Origin: Arthrobacter sp. ISL-28
Lineage (GTDB): Bacteria; Actinomycetota; Actinomycetes; Actinomycetales; Micrococcaceae
Direction of reading: 5' to 3'
DNA: 64,000 nucleotides
Assembly: GCF_018613875.1 (NCBI RefSeq)
Contig: NZ_JAGGPJ010000024.1
Coordinates: 36,796 to 100,795, forward strand
A model generated the notes under the pieces. That model saw nothing but the letters and a program-made list of their open reading frames with translations, was not told the DNA's origin and made no database searches. Shown here one piece after another: positions 42,798-51,925 of the stretch. The translations under genes were made by a program, and so were the position numbers. Positions within the stretch are counted from its first letter, which is position 1, and the number at the start of each line of letters is the position of its first letter.

Positions 42798-43826
42798 GTG
42801 AAAGCAATTGTGTACGAAGAGACAGGTTCGTCCTCGGTGCTGAAGCTTCAGGACAAGCAGCTGGCTGATCCCGGCCCTGGTGAGGTCCGGGTCCGCGTGG
42901 TCGTCTCCGGCGTGAACCCCACCGACTGGAAGTCCCGGGCAGGCGGAGGAGGAAGCACCCTGCTGGCAGCACCAAAGGTTCCTAACCAGGACGGCGCCGG
43001 CCTGATCGATGAGGTCGGTTCCGGAGTGACAGGACTCAGCGTCGGAGACCGCGTCTGGCTCTGGGACGTCGCCTGGGGCAGCAATGAGGGCACGGCACAG
43101 GAGTATGCGGTTGTACCGGCGGCCAAAGCAGTCCCGCTTCCGGATGCTGAATCCTTCGACACAGGCGCGTCCATGGGCATCCCCGCTTTGACAGCGCACC
43201 GAGCACTGACCTCGAACGAGGACGGACCTGCCAGGCTCTCCCCCGGAGCCCTGGCGGGACGAACGGTACTGATCACCGGCGGCGCAGGCGCAGTGGGACA
43301 CGCTGCCATTCAGCTAGCAGACTGGGCCGGAGCAACCGTCATCACGACCGTCAGTGGAGACCGGAAAGCTGAACTCGCACGCCTCGCCGGAGCCGATATA
43401 GTCATCAACTACCGCACCGACGACGTCGTGACTGCCGTCCGCGAGGCAGCCCCCGGGGGAGTCGACACCATCGTTGACGTAAACGCTCCAGCCAACATCG
43501 ACTCAGACGTGCAGGTGCTCAAGCCAAGCGGAACCATAGCCATCTACGCGGCGAATCCCGGAGAATCAGTGACGGTTCCCATCCGTGAAAGCATGACGAA
43601 GAACATCCGGTACCAGTTCATCCTCACCTACACGGTCGCTGAGGAGCGGAAACAGCACGCCGTGGCCGCTGTCTCTGAGGCGCTGAAAGCCGGTGCGATG
43701 CGCGTTGGCGACGAACACGGCCTGCCGCTGACCCGCTTCCCGCTCGAAGATACCGCCGCGGCACACGACGCCGTGGAGCAGGGCACCATCGGGAAGGTGC
43801 TCATCGACATCACAACATCATCCTGA
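42798..43826 (+). CDS. Zinc-independent NADPH:quinone reductase-type oxidoreductase
   Basis: A 342-residue medium-chain reductase from GTG/ATG at 42798 (MKAIVYEETGSSS) with GGAG upstream. It shows GVNPTDWKSRAG, the substrate-domain loop VPNQDGAGLIDEVGSGV, the nucleotide-binding VLITGGAGAVGHAAIQLADWAGA, and the C-terminal GKVLIDI. No catalytic zinc cysteines are present, consistent with the quinone reductase/zeta-crystallin branch, which reduces quinones or enones with NADPH. It stands alone. Confidence 0.88.
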   Translation: MKAIVYEETGSSSVLKLQDKQLADPGPGEVRVRVVVSGVNPTDWKSRAGGGGSTLLAAPKVPNQDGAGLIDEVGSGVTGLSVGDRVWLWDVAWGSNEGTAQEYAVVPAAKAVPLPDAESFDTGASMGIPALTAHRALTSNEDGPARLSPGALAGRTVLITGGAGAVGHAAIQLADWAGATVITTVSGDRKAELARLAGADIVINYRTDDVVTAVREAAPGGVDTIVDVNAPANIDSDVQVLKPSGTIAIYAANPGESVTVPIRESMTKNIRYQFILTYTVAEERKQHAVAAVSEALKAGAMRVGDEHGLPLTRFPLEDTAAAHDAVEQGTIGKVLIDITTSS

Positions 43827-44221
43827 CCCATGGCCTCCCGACCCACCGGACCGGGCCAACCGGGGCCTGACCAGAACGAGCGGCAGTTCCATTGAAGCCG
43901 GAGTTGTACATCGTGACCGTGCGTCCTGGCGGGGCCAAATCGTCCACGCCACAGTTGACGGAATCTCCACTATCGGCGTTCCAAAGTGTGCCTAGATAGG
44001 CGCAGGGTTCTCCCCGGGATTGGTGTCCTCAGCGTCGACCCCGGCCGACGTTCCTGAGGTCCGGTGAACTCCCAGCTCGTTGTTCTTCTTGATGTCTCGA
44101 CTCTGATGCGTTATGACCCTTGATGTCTCCCTCGGCAAGATATGGATGGACCTAGTCTTACCGGAAATCCTACGGTGACCTACACATCACCAAAGTAGCG
44201 CAGCTCCAGCATCCGCTCGGG
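43827..44221. other. Intergenic, including copy 2 of the dispersed element
   Basis: The element at 43954-43978 repeats the pattern at 41398. The rest holds no supportable gene. The left part of the NHL pseudogene may extend back to about 44200. Confidence 0.4.
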
Positions 44222-44834
44222 TTGCAGCGTTGCCGGACGGATCAATCGCTATCGCCGATACCTACAACGGCGCCGGGCGGCGTTTCGACCCGACCCTCAG
44301 CACGGTATCCACCCTGGCGGGGCCTGGCCGAGCCATCAGCTGTGATTCTGGATCCATCGGCGGATGGGACGCCGGTCCTGGTCGTTGCCGAAACCAACAG
44401 CCACCGCCTGGTCAGGCTTTCCGTGCCGGCAGCAGCGCTGAAGGTGGACGAAGGCGCCGGACAGAGCCGCCGCGTGGCCACTGCGATCGCGGCTGGCCGG
44501 CACGAGGTGAGCGTGCGGTTCACGGCGCCCGCCTGGCAGAAACTGGACGACCGTTGGGCGATCCCACCCAGCTCAAGGTCTCTTCCACACCGGAGAATTT
44601 CCTGATCAGTGGCGCCGGAACGTATCAGGGACTCACCCGGGCTCTGGAACTGAAACCCCATACACCCGACGGTGTTCTGCACGTTTCCGCGCGTGCCGCC
44701 GCCTGTGATGGGGGCTGGGTAAGGAGATTCCGGACCATGCAGCGTGCCACCTCTACCAGCAGGACTGGGGTATCCCCGTCACCTTGGACCCGACCGGAGC
44801 GTCAAGCCTGGCATTGGAACTGCGCGGCATTAAC
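44222..44834 (+). pseudogene. NHL-repeat/thioredoxin-like protein, C-terminal remnant with frameshifts
   Basis: Several frames together encode the end of an NHL-repeat protein: AALPDGSIAIADTYNGA and FDPTLSTVSTLA, then GLAEPSAVILDPSADGTPVLVVAETNSHRLVRLSVP, RHEVSVRFTAPAWQKLDDRW, DPTQLKVSSTPENFLISGAG, ACDG, and EIPDHAACHLYQQDWGIPVTLD ending SLALELRG. At least three frame changes separate these. The intact family (thioredoxin-like domain followed by NHL repeats) exceeds 600 residues, so most of the gene is lost. It abuts the azlD stop at 44852. Confidence 0.7.
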
Positions 44835-44851
44835 CAGCAGCGGTTCTGCTG

Positions 44852-45178
44852 TCACAGGAGATTCACCATCACGACGTAGGTCACCGTCCCGACGCCGACA
44901 CTCACCAGGGTGCGGCGTCCGAAGAGAAGGTGCGTGACCGCCGTCGTAGTTACGGCGACCAAAGCCAGGCCCGCATGCGCAGGGTCTGCGGCGATGGTGG
45001 ATCCGAGGGTCGAAGCCGCGAGGATGCCGAGGATGCCGACTGGCATCCACCAGGACAAGACCTTGACGATCTTCGACTCGCGCAGCGTCTTGAGCGCGGC
45101 GAAGGGAAGCGCCCGAAGGCCAAAGGTGATGATGAAGACGGTCGCCAGAACCGCGATGATGTAACTAGTTTCAGGCAT
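44852..45178 (-). CDS. azlD: Branched-chain amino acid exporter small subunit
   Basis: A 108-residue four-segment membrane protein (MPETSYIIAVLATVFIITFGLRALPF, WWMPVGILGILAASTL, AGLALVAVTTTAVTHLLFG, VGTVTYVVMVNLL). It is the AzlD partner of AzlC. The ATG at 45178 overlaps the azlC stop by 8 bases. Its 3' end lies close to the convergent NHL pseudogene. Confidence 0.88.
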   Translation of the reverse strand: MPETSYIIAVLATVFIITFGLRALPFAALKTLRESKIVKVLSWWMPVGILGILAASTLGSTIAADPAHAGLALVAVTTTAVTHLLFGRRTLVSVGVGTVTYVVMVNLL

Positions 45179-45908
45179 GTCCGGCTCCAAGGCTCGTGCG
45201 GTGGCGCCCAATTGCGTAGCGAACCAGCAGGGACGTGAGGAACAACAACAGCGCGGCGAAGAGCGACTGACCGGGAACGGCCAGCACAGCCAGGGCGAAA
45301 CTGAGCCCGGCCAAAAGTACGGACGGAATATGCTTTCGCGACCTCGCCGCGTCCAGTGTCAACGTGACGAACAGCGCACAAAGAGCAAACTCCAGTCCCT
45401 CGATGTGGCCGGGAATCAGTGAAGCTACGAGGATGCCGGCGAGCCCGCCGCCCACCCAAAAGCTCTGGAAGGCCAGCTGCATGCTGAGGAGCCGCCGTGA
45501 CGTCCACGTGTCATGCGACGCGGCGGTGACGGCGTAGGCTTCATCGATCAGGGCGTAGACCGAATAGAACCTGGCGAGGGGATTCCGGACGATGTGCAGA
45601 GGAAAGGAGAAGGCGTAGAAAACGTGGCGGAAGTTCACCAGGAACGTCGTCAGGGCGATCGCAGCCAGAGGTGTTGCTGCCAGCATCATGCCGATGAGCA
45701 GCAGTTCCAGGGAGCCCGCGAAAGCGGCGACGGAGAGGGCCGGCGCGACCCACCACGGCAATCCCGACTGGACAACCATCAGGCCGAAGGCGATACCCAA
45801 CGGGAACATCCCCAGTCCTGCAGCCAACGAATCCTTGATGCCGAGCACGACCTCATGGCGGCCGGTGCGCAGCTCGCGCTTTGGGCTAAGAACAGTTTTT
45901 TCGATCAC
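45171..45908 (-). CDS. azlC: Branched-chain amino acid exporter large subunit
   Basis: A 245-residue AzlC protein: GIKDSLAAGLGMFPLGIAFGLMV, FAGSLELLLIGMMLAATPLAAIALTTFLVNFRHVFYAFS and YALIDEAYAVTA are diagnostic. AzlCD pairs export branched-chain or related amino acids through the membrane. It is divergent (79 bp) from an Lrp-type gene, the classic regulatory arrangement. Confidence 0.9.
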   Translation of the reverse strand: MIEKTVLSPKRELRTGRHEVVLGIKDSLAAGLGMFPLGIAFGLMVVQSGLPWWVAPALSVAAFAGSLELLLIGMMLAATPLAAIALTTFLVNFRHVFYAFSFPLHIVRNPLARFYSVYALIDEAYAVTAASHDTWTSRRLLSMQLAFQSFWVGGGLAGILVASLIPGHIEGLEFALCALFVTLTLDAARSRKHIPSVLLAGLSFALAVLAVPGQSLFAALLLFLTSLLVRYAIGRHRTSLGAGHA

Positions 45909-47205
45909 CCCTCGATTTTTTCATCGAAGGCGTGATGCTCGATTGCAAATATTGCACTTGCGCCTGACCAAAGGGCAATATATCTGCATGGATTCGACTG
46001 ATCAAGCAATAATCGACGTGCTCCAGCAGGATGGGCGGATTTCGAACGTTGACCTGGCCGAGCGGGTCAACCTCACACCGGGTCCGTGCATGCGCCGGGT
46101 CCAGCGACTTGAAGCTGCCGGCGTCATCCAGGGCTACGGCGCCAGGGTAACTCCGGCGGCTATAGGGCGTGGCTTCGAGGTTATTCTCGACGTTGACCTG
46201 ATCCAGTTCGATCGGGACAGCGTCCACGGATTCGAGGAAGCTCTGGCGGCCTACGACGAAGTGGTCGAGATGCACCGGCTCTTCGGGTCTCCCGATTACT
46301 TCGTCCGAATCGCCGTGGCCAACCTCGAAGCCTACGAGGATTTTCTTTCCAATCAGGTTCTCGTAATACCCGGCATCCAGAAAGTCAGTTCGCGTTTCAC
46401 AATGAAGACCATCAAGCGCTGAAAAAGGGCCGCTGAGCAGAACGGGCATAGCTGGTATGTCAGGGAGGTCGACGTGGCGCTCTACTGGCTGGCTCGCGAA
46501 TGCTAAGGCGTCCACAATCCATCCTGTTACAGCTCTGGCCGGTTTACCGCGGGCCTTCTGAATGGCTTCCATAACCCGGGCAAGTAGCAATTGACGGTGA
46601 TAGCCCGGGTGAACCTCGATAGGCACGCAGCCGTGCTGTTCGCAGAGGGCCTGCTTCCGGGCGTCCCGTTCCTGCTGGAGCGCAAACGCTTTGGCTCCTC
46701 CGAAGTACTCCACCGGCTTGGAATGCTGTGCCCCCTGGTACTCTATGCCGATGTTGAAGTCGGGGAGATAGATGTCCAGGCTCTCTGGCCCGAGCCAAAC
46801 CGGGCTGAACTGATGAACGACCCGCTCTTCCGGGAATGCTGCCTGCGCGTCGAGCGCGGCGTAGCCTGCGGCGAAGTCACCCTCTAGGAAATAGAAGTCA
46901 GCCAGCGCGTCCGTCGCGTTGTATGGCAGGTCGCGGGCACCGTATGCCTTCACCAAGGTCTCGAGCTTGATCCTGGCTTCGATCGGGTTCATGCGGCGCT
47001 CATCCAGCAGCTCGTGCACGAGCGTCGCAGCGTATCCGGCCTGCACGTCCACCGGATCGCCGGCCTCCAAAGACGGCAGGAATAGGCGGCGGTAGAACGA
47101 CTTCTGCAGACGGTTCATCATCGGCCGGCCGGAGTCTTCGTCGAACTTCGGTACTCGGCGCTGTCCTGTTTTGGCGGCTGGAGTCCTGGGGATGGCTTGG
47201 TCCAT
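45886..47205 (-). CDS. PD-(D/E)XK-like nuclease-type protein with anomalous 3' end
   Basis: From ATG 47205 (MDQAIPRTPAAKTG) the first about 240 residues look like a real protein: helical SFYRRLFLPSLEAG, LETLVKAYGARDLPYNATDALADFYFLEGDF, and a nuclease-like core with SLDIYLPDFNIGIEYQGAQHSKPVEYFGG, where D..IEYQG and a following Gln/Lys resemble restriction-type or Vsr-like active sites. After about residue 260 (near 46430) no natural stop occurs and the frame runs antisense through the whole lrp gene to 45886. The normal C-terminus was probably lost by a nearby rearrangement. Function is inferred from the fold pattern only. Confidence 0.5.
   Translation of the reverse strand: MDQAIPRTPAAKTGQRRVPKFDEDSGRPMMNRLQKSFYRRLFLPSLEAGDPVDVQAGYAATLVHELLDERRMNPIEARIKLETLVKAYGARDLPYNATDALADFYFLEGDFAAGYAALDAQAAFPEERVVHQFSPVWLGPESLDIYLPDFNIGIEYQGAQHSKPVEYFGGAKAFALQQERDARKQALCEQHGCVPIEVHPGYHRQLLLARVMEAIQKARGKPARAVTGWIVDALAFASQPVERHVDLPDIPAMPVLLSGPFSALDGLHCETRTDFLDAGYYENLIGKKILVGFEVGHGDSDEVIGRPEEPVHLDHFVVGRQSFLESVDAVPIELDQVNVENNLEATPYSRRSYPGAVALDDAGSFKSLDPAHARTRCEVDPLGQVNVRNPPILLEHVDYCLISRIHADILPFGQAQVQYLQSSITPSMKKSRGDRKNCS
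45944..45956. promoter_or_regulatory. Palindrome in the azlC-lrp divergent promoter
   Basis: TGCAA-ATA-TTGCA, an AT-centred palindrome typical of Lrp/AsnC operators, followed 20 bases later by a related GCAATATATCTGC just before the regulator start. It probably mediates control of azlCD and autoregulation. Confidence 0.6.
45988..46422 (+). CDS. Lrp/AsnC-family regulator of azlCD
   Basis: A 144-residue single-module Lrp protein from ATG 45988: DQAIIDVLQQDGRISNVDLAERVNLTPGPCMRRVQRLEAAGVIQGYGA (helix-turn-helix) and a RAM domain with VEMHRLFGSPDYFVRIAVANLEAYEDFLSNQVLVIPGIQKVSSRFTMK. Such regulators sense amino acids and control the divergent exporter. Its whole length is opposed by the 3' end of an open frame belonging to the nuclease-like gene on the other strand. 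Confidence 0.9.
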   Translation: MDSTDQAIIDVLQQDGRISNVDLAERVNLTPGPCMRRVQRLEAAGVIQGYGARVTPAAIGRGFEVILDVDLIQFDRDSVHGFEEALAAYDEVVEMHRLFGSPDYFVRIAVANLEAYEDFLSNQVLVIPGIQKVSSRFTMKTIKR

Positions 47206-47359
47206 GACCCTACCCTTCACGAATATCCCTCGATCCGGCCGAAAGAACACGAGCGCGGTCTGATGATGGCGGAGTCACCCAGAAGCCTGCCGTGCTGAAA
47301 TCCGGTGCACCGCTTGGCTCTCTCGCCCGCAGCTGCTGTGCCGGGAGCATACTGGGCGC

Positions 47360-47758
47360 ATGGCTGACACCGATGATTTCCTCGCGTGGGTAAAGTCCTC
47401 TCTCTACCAGGCTGAACTGGCACTCCACAACGGAGACGCCGGCCCGCGCCGAGCACTCTGGTCCCGGCAGGAGCCGGTGAGCGTTCTGGGTGCCTGGCGC
47501 ACCGCGCTCGGGCAGCAGGAGCTGGATGAGCTGTTCACCGGCCTGGCCAGGCAGTTCTCCAACTGCACGTCCTACCGCTTCGAGCTGCTCTCCTACGACG
47601 TCGTCGGAGACATGGCCTATACGGCCGGCCTGGAACGCACCTCGGCCTCAGTGGACGGTGAACCGCGCACCTACATCCTGCGCGCCACCCAGATATACCG
47701 GCGCGAGGATGGCGCATGGAAGGTTGCCCACCGGCATGCCGACACGGTCGGCGGGTAG
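47360..47758 (+). CDS. SnoaL-like (NTF2-fold) protein
   Basis: A 132-residue cytosolic protein from ATG 47360: WVKSSLYQAELALHNGDAGPRRALWSRQEPVSVLGAW, then YDVVGDMAYTAGLERTS and RTYILRATQIYRREDGAWKVAHRHADTV. This is the steroid-isomerase/SnoaL-like DUF4440 pattern (small enzymes or ligand-binding proteins). The specific role is unknown. It is divergent from the nuclease-like gene. Confidence 0.8.
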   Translation: MADTDDFLAWVKSSLYQAELALHNGDAGPRRALWSRQEPVSVLGAWRTALGQQELDELFTGLARQFSNCTSYRFELLSYDVVGDMAYTAGLERTSASVDGEPRTYILRATQIYRREDGAWKVAHRHADTVGG

Positions 47759-47931
47759 CGGGAAGGGCTTACAGGTCTTCGTCGGGGTGATGGCCCCACG
47801 GAGGTCATCGCGTCGAAGCGGTCCGGGGCTTCCAGGTATGCCAGGAAGAAGATCTCCCCAGCCTGAAGAATGTCCCGGGAGGCATAGGGCCGGATCAGTG
47901 ATCCGGATATATGACCGGAGCATTCGCGGAA

Positions 47932-48351
47932 TTAGCGGATGGTGAGCAGTGGGCCCGTGATGCCGGGATTAATGTCAGGGCCCAACGCGGCGAACGCTGC
48001 AAACATCACGAGTGCGGCGCCGGCCAATGCCAGATCCTTGTAGAAATGCACCCGTTCCATGGCGCGGTTCTGGGGTTCGCTTTCCTTCCAGAAGGGATGC
48101 ATCCAAAAGGCAGTAACAATGAGAAACAGGAACAGTATCAACGCCCCGAGGTCCGGCCAAACCCCAAGCGCTACCATCAGCGAACCCACAGCCATCTGGA
48201 CGCCGGTAGCGACCACGAGAAACTCCGCTGCTGGCACCCCGCGGCTCGCGGCGTAACCGGCCATCATCTTCCGCCTGGTGAGGTGCCCGTAGGCTGACAC
48301 CAGAAACAGCGCCGCAAAAAGCAGCCGCCCGATTATGACCAGAATGCCCAT
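47932..48351 (-). CDS. DoxX-family membrane protein
   Basis: A 139-residue four-helix protein from ATG 48351 with AGGAGG 5 bases upstream. GRLLFAALFLVSAYGHLT, ASRGVPAAEFLVVATGVQMAVGSLMVALG, ALILFLFLIVTAFWMHPFW and FYKDLALAGAALVMF match DoxX. The family includes quinone-linked redox membrane proteins involved in thiol or oxidative stress responses. It is a single-gene unit. Confidence 0.88.
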   Translation of the reverse strand: MGILVIIGRLLFAALFLVSAYGHLTRRKMMAGYAASRGVPAAEFLVVATGVQMAVGSLMVALGVWPDLGALILFLFLIVTAFWMHPFWKESEPQNRAMERVHFYKDLALAGAALVMFAAFAALGPDINPGITGPLLTIR

Positions 48352-48583
48352 CGGAACCTCCTGAAGAGTCTCCATTCACCGCCCAAGTTCACCGGCAGCC
48401 CGCGCCAATCCCGCTGATCCGGCCGGGGTCGCAGCGCTCCCCGGCGGTACCGCGGTGTCTATCAGGATTAACCGCCGGTTGGTCGCTAATGTTCCTCCGG
48501 GACTGCCCTGATCCAGAGCAGTGACGCCAGATGGATGACGTTGGCCGGTAGATATGCACGAAGCGGAGTGCAATAGTGACGGG

Positions 48584-49339
48584 ATGATCAACCAGCAACA
48601 GCTCTGGGACGATGACGCCGCGAAACGGTACGACACGCCAGGTGAGGGAATGTTCTCCGCGGAGGTACTAGGCCCGACGGTAGAGGTCCTGTCAAAGCTC
48701 GCGGGCGACGGTCCGGCCGTTGAGTTTGCCATTGGAACGGGTCGTGTCGCCATTCCCCTCTCGGAAGCGGGGGTCCCTGTCAGCGGTATCGAACTGTCTC
48801 ACGCGATGATCGCCCGTCTCCGCCAGAAGGTCGGAGAAGCCCGCATTCCCGTGGTCCACGGTGACATGACCGAGGCCCGTGCGGGTGACAACTTCTCCCT
48901 TGCATTCCTTGTGTTCAACACCATCTCCAACCTTCTTACCCAGGAAGAACAGATCCGCTGCTTCCAAAACGCTGCCCGCCACCTTGCACCTGTCGGGTGC
49001 TTCGTCGTTGAACTCTGGGTGCCACAATTGCGTTCGCTACCACCCGGACATGGCGGAACCGTCGAGGTGAGCGAGCCCGGGTATCTCCTGGTCGATACCT
49101 ACGACGTGCTCCACCAGCACGTCATCTCCCACCATGTGCGGTTCGGCCCGGAACTGTCGGGTGGCCGGGATGCCCGGATCGCTCGGACACCACACCGGTA
49201 CATCTGGCCCAGCGAGCTCGATCTCATGGCCCGGCTGGCCGGATTCGTGCTGGAATCCAGATGGGCAGACTGGGACCGGAACGAATTCTCCGCGGAATCT
49301 CGCACTCACGTGTCGGTGTACCGACTCGCATCGCATTGA
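48584..49339 (+). CDS. Class I SAM-dependent methyltransferase
   Basis: A 251-residue product from ATG 48584 (MINQQQLWDDDAAKRYD). Motif I is VEFAIGTGRVAIPLSEAGVPVSGIELS, with the acidic residue ending motif II; GDMTEARAGDNFSLAFLVFNTISNLLTQEEQIRCFQNAARHLAPVGCFVVELW gives motifs III-V. The substrate cannot be inferred. It has no operon partner. Confidence 0.85.
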   Translation: MINQQQLWDDDAAKRYDTPGEGMFSAEVLGPTVEVLSKLAGDGPAVEFAIGTGRVAIPLSEAGVPVSGIELSHAMIARLRQKVGEARIPVVHGDMTEARAGDNFSLAFLVFNTISNLLTQEEQIRCFQNAARHLAPVGCFVVELWVPQLRSLPPGHGGTVEVSEPGYLLVDTYDVLHQHVISHHVRFGPELSGGRDARIARTPHRYIWPSELDLMARLAGFVLESRWADWDRNEFSAESRTHVSVYRLASH

Positions 49340-49411
49340 GGATTCTTTTGGGGTCACGAGCACAACGACTGTTGCATGTCTCACCAGGCTTGGAACGCCA
49401 CAGCGGCGGTC

Positions 49412-50194
49412 TTAGTTCAGGTTCATGCCGAACTGCCGAGTGAGAAGAGCCCTCTTGAAATGGGCTTCGGCAGCGTCAACCTGGGCGGCCGGCGCGCTCG
49501 GCGAGAAGACCTGCAGGATGCTGAACTGGAAGTGCTGCCGGTGCCTGGCGGCGGCGGCCAGCTCCCGAAGGGCGACGTTGCCGCCGTGACCATTCTTGGC
49601 ATACTCGCTCCAGCGGCCCACGAAGCGTTCGGCGCCGTCGGCTTTCCCCACGTACTGCTTGCCCGTTGTCGTGTCGGCGATGAGGTAGATGCCTTGGACG
49701 GAGCTGAGGGCCGTCCGCCATTGCCCGTAGCGGTCGTCAGTGATGGCGGCCTGGAGTTCGTCGTAGCTGACCAGGAGCGAGTCGAATCCGGGGAACGGCA
49801 CGCTGGAGGGGTCGGCGATCTCGACAACATTCATGCCGACCGCCTGGTCTCCTGTCTTTGCTCAGTTCACCGTGTCCTTTGTCCACTCAATGACCAGGCG
49901 GTCCGCCAGGGCAGCGAACTCCGGGGTGGGCCGCAGGTCGAAGAAGCGGCGGTCATCAGTGCGCTCTGCAAGGACTTCGCCATGGTTCTCGTGCGCGGTG
50001 ATAAACCGGGCGCGCCGGCCGGTGGTTGCGAGGAAGTTCAGCCAGATCCGGGGAGGAGCCGCTGGCGGCTTGCTGTTGCGGATGCCTTGCTCACGCACAT
50101 ACGGCAGGAGGTTGGGCCCGATCGCATCCGCCCGGGTTTTCAACCCATCGGGTTTGAGCGTGTGCCTGATGACCTGTACGTCCTCCGGTGCCAA
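49412..50194 (-). pseudogene. GIY-YIG nuclease-domain protein interrupted by one in-frame TGA
   Basis: The upstream half (from a TTG at 50194, APEDVQVIRHTLKPDGL) reads through RARFITAHENHGEVLAERTDDRRFFDL and LADRLVIEWTKDTVN to TGA at 49862-49864. The same frame then continues without loss: AKTGDQAVGMNVVEIADPSSVPFPGFDSLLVSYDEL and the GIY-YIG core GIYLIADTTTGKQYVGKADG, FVGRWSEYAKNGHGGN, ending QFGMNLN. A Trp is expected at the TGA, so a single TGG-to-TGA change explains it. Family members are about 280 residues and of unclear role. A downstream ATG at 49834 could still give the GIY-YIG half alone. Confidence 0.75.
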
Positions 50195-50498
50195 CCCGGT
50201 GGCCTGGCGAGGGCGTCAGCTGGAGGACGCCCTGGCGGACGGGGCGCTTCCCGATGCCGCGGCAGTTTTCGCAGGGCTGCCCACGACGTCGGAACTGATT
50301 CTTCAGGACGCCGGGTGGGCCTAGTTTATTGACCACAGCCCGCCTGGCCCCTCAAGAATGAGGGCTCAAGCGCGCTTGGATTAGGTGGTGCCATAGGCTT
50401 CCCGCATGGCGTGCCGCCTGCTGCGAGCAGGCCGGCGGCGGAGGGCCTGCGGTTCTGCGCCTCCCAGCCCATTCAGCCCGCCGTCGGCCTTCTTCGTG

Positions 50499-50807
50499 TT
50501 AAGTCCGCGCGCAGCTCATGATCGGTAGTGGCAAAGTGCGTTCCGACGCCAGTAGCGCATCAATGAACGTGGCGTATTCCTCCATCGCCCTAAGAAGCAG
50601 GCCGATCCCTCCGACTGTAATGTCGAAAAGCCCTTGGACACGGTGAGCCTTGGGTCTCTTGGACGCCCAGTCTCTATCTGCGAATACCGCCGATCCAGGT
50701 GTCGGTTTTGTGTACAGGCGTCCAGCCACGGCTGCTGCCTTCGCAATGGCCTTGACCTCCTGGCTGAGTACTCGTTGAGCAAGCAACTCGATTGCGGCTT
50801 CACTCAT
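50499..50807 (-). CDS. Unrecognised 102-residue protein
   Basis: The frame starts at ATG 50807 (MSEAAIELLAQRVLSQEVKAIAKAAAVAGRLY) and has a plausible helical N-terminus with KAIAKAAAVAGRLYTKPTPGSAVFADRDW and IGLLLRAMEEYATFIDALLAS. No motif is recognised and the ribosome-binding site is poor (GAGGGAAGA some 15 bases upstream). It may be a genuine small gene or chance frame. Confidence 0.35.
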   Translation of the reverse strand: MSEAAIELLAQRVLSQEVKAIAKAAAVAGRLYTKPTPGSAVFADRDWASKRPKAHRVQGLFDITVGGIGLLLRAMEEYATFIDALLASERTLPLPIMSCART

Positions 50808-50964
50808 TCTGCTGTTGCTGTCTTCCCTCGTAGTTCACCTTCTCCTGAACCCGTGTGTGCGGCGCAGGGGAGAAACTGCACGCCTTCTGCACAAGTCCCG
50901 GACGGTGTGCGGAATCGGACCAGATCCTCACCGCGGCCCGGTTCACAACCATTGGGGGAATGGG

Positions 50965-51414
50965 TCATTTAGATGATCGTGCGCCCAGCCGGGCGGCCGC
51001 GGCCACCAACGTCATCAGGATGGTACCGGCCACGAAGGCAAGGGGTGTCCCTATCACGTACGCCATGGCGTCCTCACCGGAGCCGGCCAGCAAGTGACCA
51101 CGCTGCACATCAATCCAAATTCTGGCCGTCGACAGCAGCAGGATCAGAGGCAACTGGGGCAGCCCGACCAAGAGCGAAGCGGTAGCGTCCAGGGGTTTCC
51201 CGGAAAGACGGCTGGCGAAGTAAGCAGTGAGGGGGCCGGCCAGAAGCAGGGTGGCCAGCCATCCGCCCGGGACAGCTTCCGTCGTGGAGGGGTCGCTCAG
51301 CAATGCCGGGATGAACACCAGCGCCGTGGCGGCTGTCGGCACTAAGGCCACCCATCCGGTACGTCCAAGAGGCCGCTTCCGGCTCAAACGATAATCATCG
51401 GCAGAAGCGTTCAC
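50965..51414 (-). CDS. Hypothetical membrane protein
   Basis: The product from the GTG at 51414 (VNASADDYRLSRKRPLG) has 149 residues; an upstream GTG at 51483 would give 172. Four hydrophobic segments are visible: GWVALVPTAATALVFIPALL, WLATLLLAGPLTAYFA, LVGLPQLPLILLLSTARIWI and IGTPLAFVAGTILMTLVAAAARL. No family was recognised. Confidence 0.55.
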   Translation of the reverse strand: MNASADDYRLSRKRPLGRTGWVALVPTAATALVFIPALLSDPSTTEAVPGGWLATLLLAGPLTAYFASRLSGKPLDATASLLVGLPQLPLILLLSTARIWIDVQRGHLLAGSGEDAMAYVIGTPLAFVAGTILMTLVAAAARLGARSSK

Positions 51415-51483
51415 ATCAGGCCATTTCGACGCACCAATTAAGCAATCCAGAGTATACGCTTCCCATCGAAATCTTAGGGGCAC

Positions 51484-51925
51484 GCCGTTGTTTTTTGCCT
51501 GCTGGCGAAGCTTGTGCCCGACGGAGGCCGTGAAGACCCGAAGGGCAAGGGACGTGCAATCTGCGGGAGGGAATAGGCAACTTCAGGAGCGCCGGAGGCT
51601 GATTGTGCGCGCCTGCAGGCCGCGACGAAGGAGGGGCCGGAGCGGGCACGATAATCCGAAGGACAGCAGCAAAAGGAAAGAAATGCTTGTGCTGCCCGAG
51701 CGCAGCGAGGTCTTTTCAGGCGTGAAAAGACCTGCGGTCACATCGTTTCTCCGAGTCCGGTGCCGCCGGGATGTCCAATTTGTTGGGTTGGCCCGAAGGA
51801 AGGCTGCATGCGTGATGCAGGCGCTCAGTCCTCGAAGTAGGTGGGCGCTCCTTCATCTCCGGAAACGCGGGAGACGATCTCTGCCCGAGGCTGTGAAGCT
51901 TTGTGTTGCGGGTGTTGGAGACCGG
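51484..51925. other. Intergenic region with a strong hairpin
   Basis: A perfect 10-bp hairpin AGGTCTTTTC (51708-51717) / GAAAAGACCT (51724-51733) with loop AGGCGT. It lies about 190 bases beyond the CysK-like stop on the minus strand and could be its terminator. No gene was supported in the rest. Confidence 0.5.
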
